Shown in pieces: positions 32,270 to 32,332 of a stretch of DNA of 32,332 bases. This stretch comes from an uncultured Blautia sp. (GTDB lineage Bacteria > Bacillota > Clostridia > Lachnospirales > Lachnospiraceae). The notes under the pieces are model-generated. The model did no database searches and was not told the DNA's origin. It saw only the letters and a program-made list of their open reading frames with translations. Both the position numbers and the translations under genes were made by a program. Each line of letters starts with the position of its first letter. Position 1 is the first letter of the stretch. Location of the stretch: assembly GCA_902476765.1 (NCBI GenBank), contig CABSEJ010000019.1, positions 1-32,332 on the forward strand, given 5' to 3'.

Positions 32270-32332
32270 TGTTCACACAGCAGCCCGACACTTGCTGCCG
32301 GGCTGCGTAAGAATATGATTCCGGTGTGAGCA
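32270..32332. repeat. Nested hairpin element at the right edge
   Basis: An outer 9-base stem (32270-32278 with 32324-32332, one G-T pair) encloses an 8-bp stem (32280-32287 with 32299-32306) whose loop contains CTTGCTGC, the loop also seen at 2592-2599. It reaches the end of the window and may continue. Confidence 0.5.

Noticed and set aside
1..32332. Prophage, defence island, CRISPR or insertion sequence
   Set aside because: No integrase, transposase, phage structural gene, direct-repeat array or nuclease cluster is seen; the genes are ordinary metabolic and housekeeping types.

Overview
The window reads as a chromosomal segment of a Gram-positive anaerobe of the class Clostridia, most likely a Lachnospiraceae relative (Blautia/Ruminococcus-like). 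This is inferred from strong AGGAGG-type ribosome binding sites, TTGACA/TATAAT-type promoters, the split AICAR formyltransferase plus archaeal-type IMP cyclohydrolase, meso-diaminopimelate dehydrogenase, and a CUT1 sugar cassette without its own ATPase. No prophage, transposase, CRISPR, rRNA or tRNA was found. Almost every gene is on the minus strand; only xpt, an ECF S component and a purF-like gene are on the plus strand.

Left part (1-8.3 kb): a CsoR-type metal sensor with a His-rich N-terminus is followed by an Mrp/NBP35 ATPase in one short operon. Next come a small unknown protein, xpt (xanthine phosphoribosyltransferase) and an ECF transporter S component. A compact minus-strand operon follows: selD, a class V cysteine desulfurase, dinB (DNA polymerase IV) and a GNAT acetyltransferase. 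ExoA (exonuclease III) follows.

Middle part (8.3-18 kb): a purF-like protein that lacks the N-terminal catalytic cysteine; a YitT/DUF2179 membrane protein behind meso-DAP dehydrogenase; a LacI-family regulator; an M42 peptidase; then the 3' end of a sugar operon.

Sugar locus (14.2-24.4 kb, transcribed right to left): CUT1 binding lipoprotein, two permeases, GH2 beta-galactosidase, GH65 phosphorylase, an EamA/DMT transporter and beta-phosphoglucomutase. None of the glycosidases has a visible signal peptide, so the logic is import of an oligosaccharide, removal of galactose by LacZ, phosphorolysis of an alpha-glucoside to beta-glucose-1-phosphate, and conversion to glucose-6-phosphate. A Zn-dependent polyol-type dehydrogenase lies just upstream on its own promoter.

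Right part (25.9-32.3 kb): purO-purH, the last two steps of IMP synthesis, sit behind a clear ZTP (pfl) riboswitch with a terminator. Next is a translation-related operon: GNAT, SEC-C methionine aminopeptidase, RluA-type pseudouridine synthase, YgjP-like metalloprotease and RlmI-like rRNA methyltransferase. Intergenic spaces carry inverted repeats, some of which share sequence between distant sites.

The most interesting points are the purF paralogue without its glutaminase nucleophile in a genome with a split purH, the ZTP riboswitch, the His-tailed CsoR whose promoter decides its TTG start, the GH2-GH65 locus of unknown substrate, and intergenic hairpins that share a loop while their stems differ.
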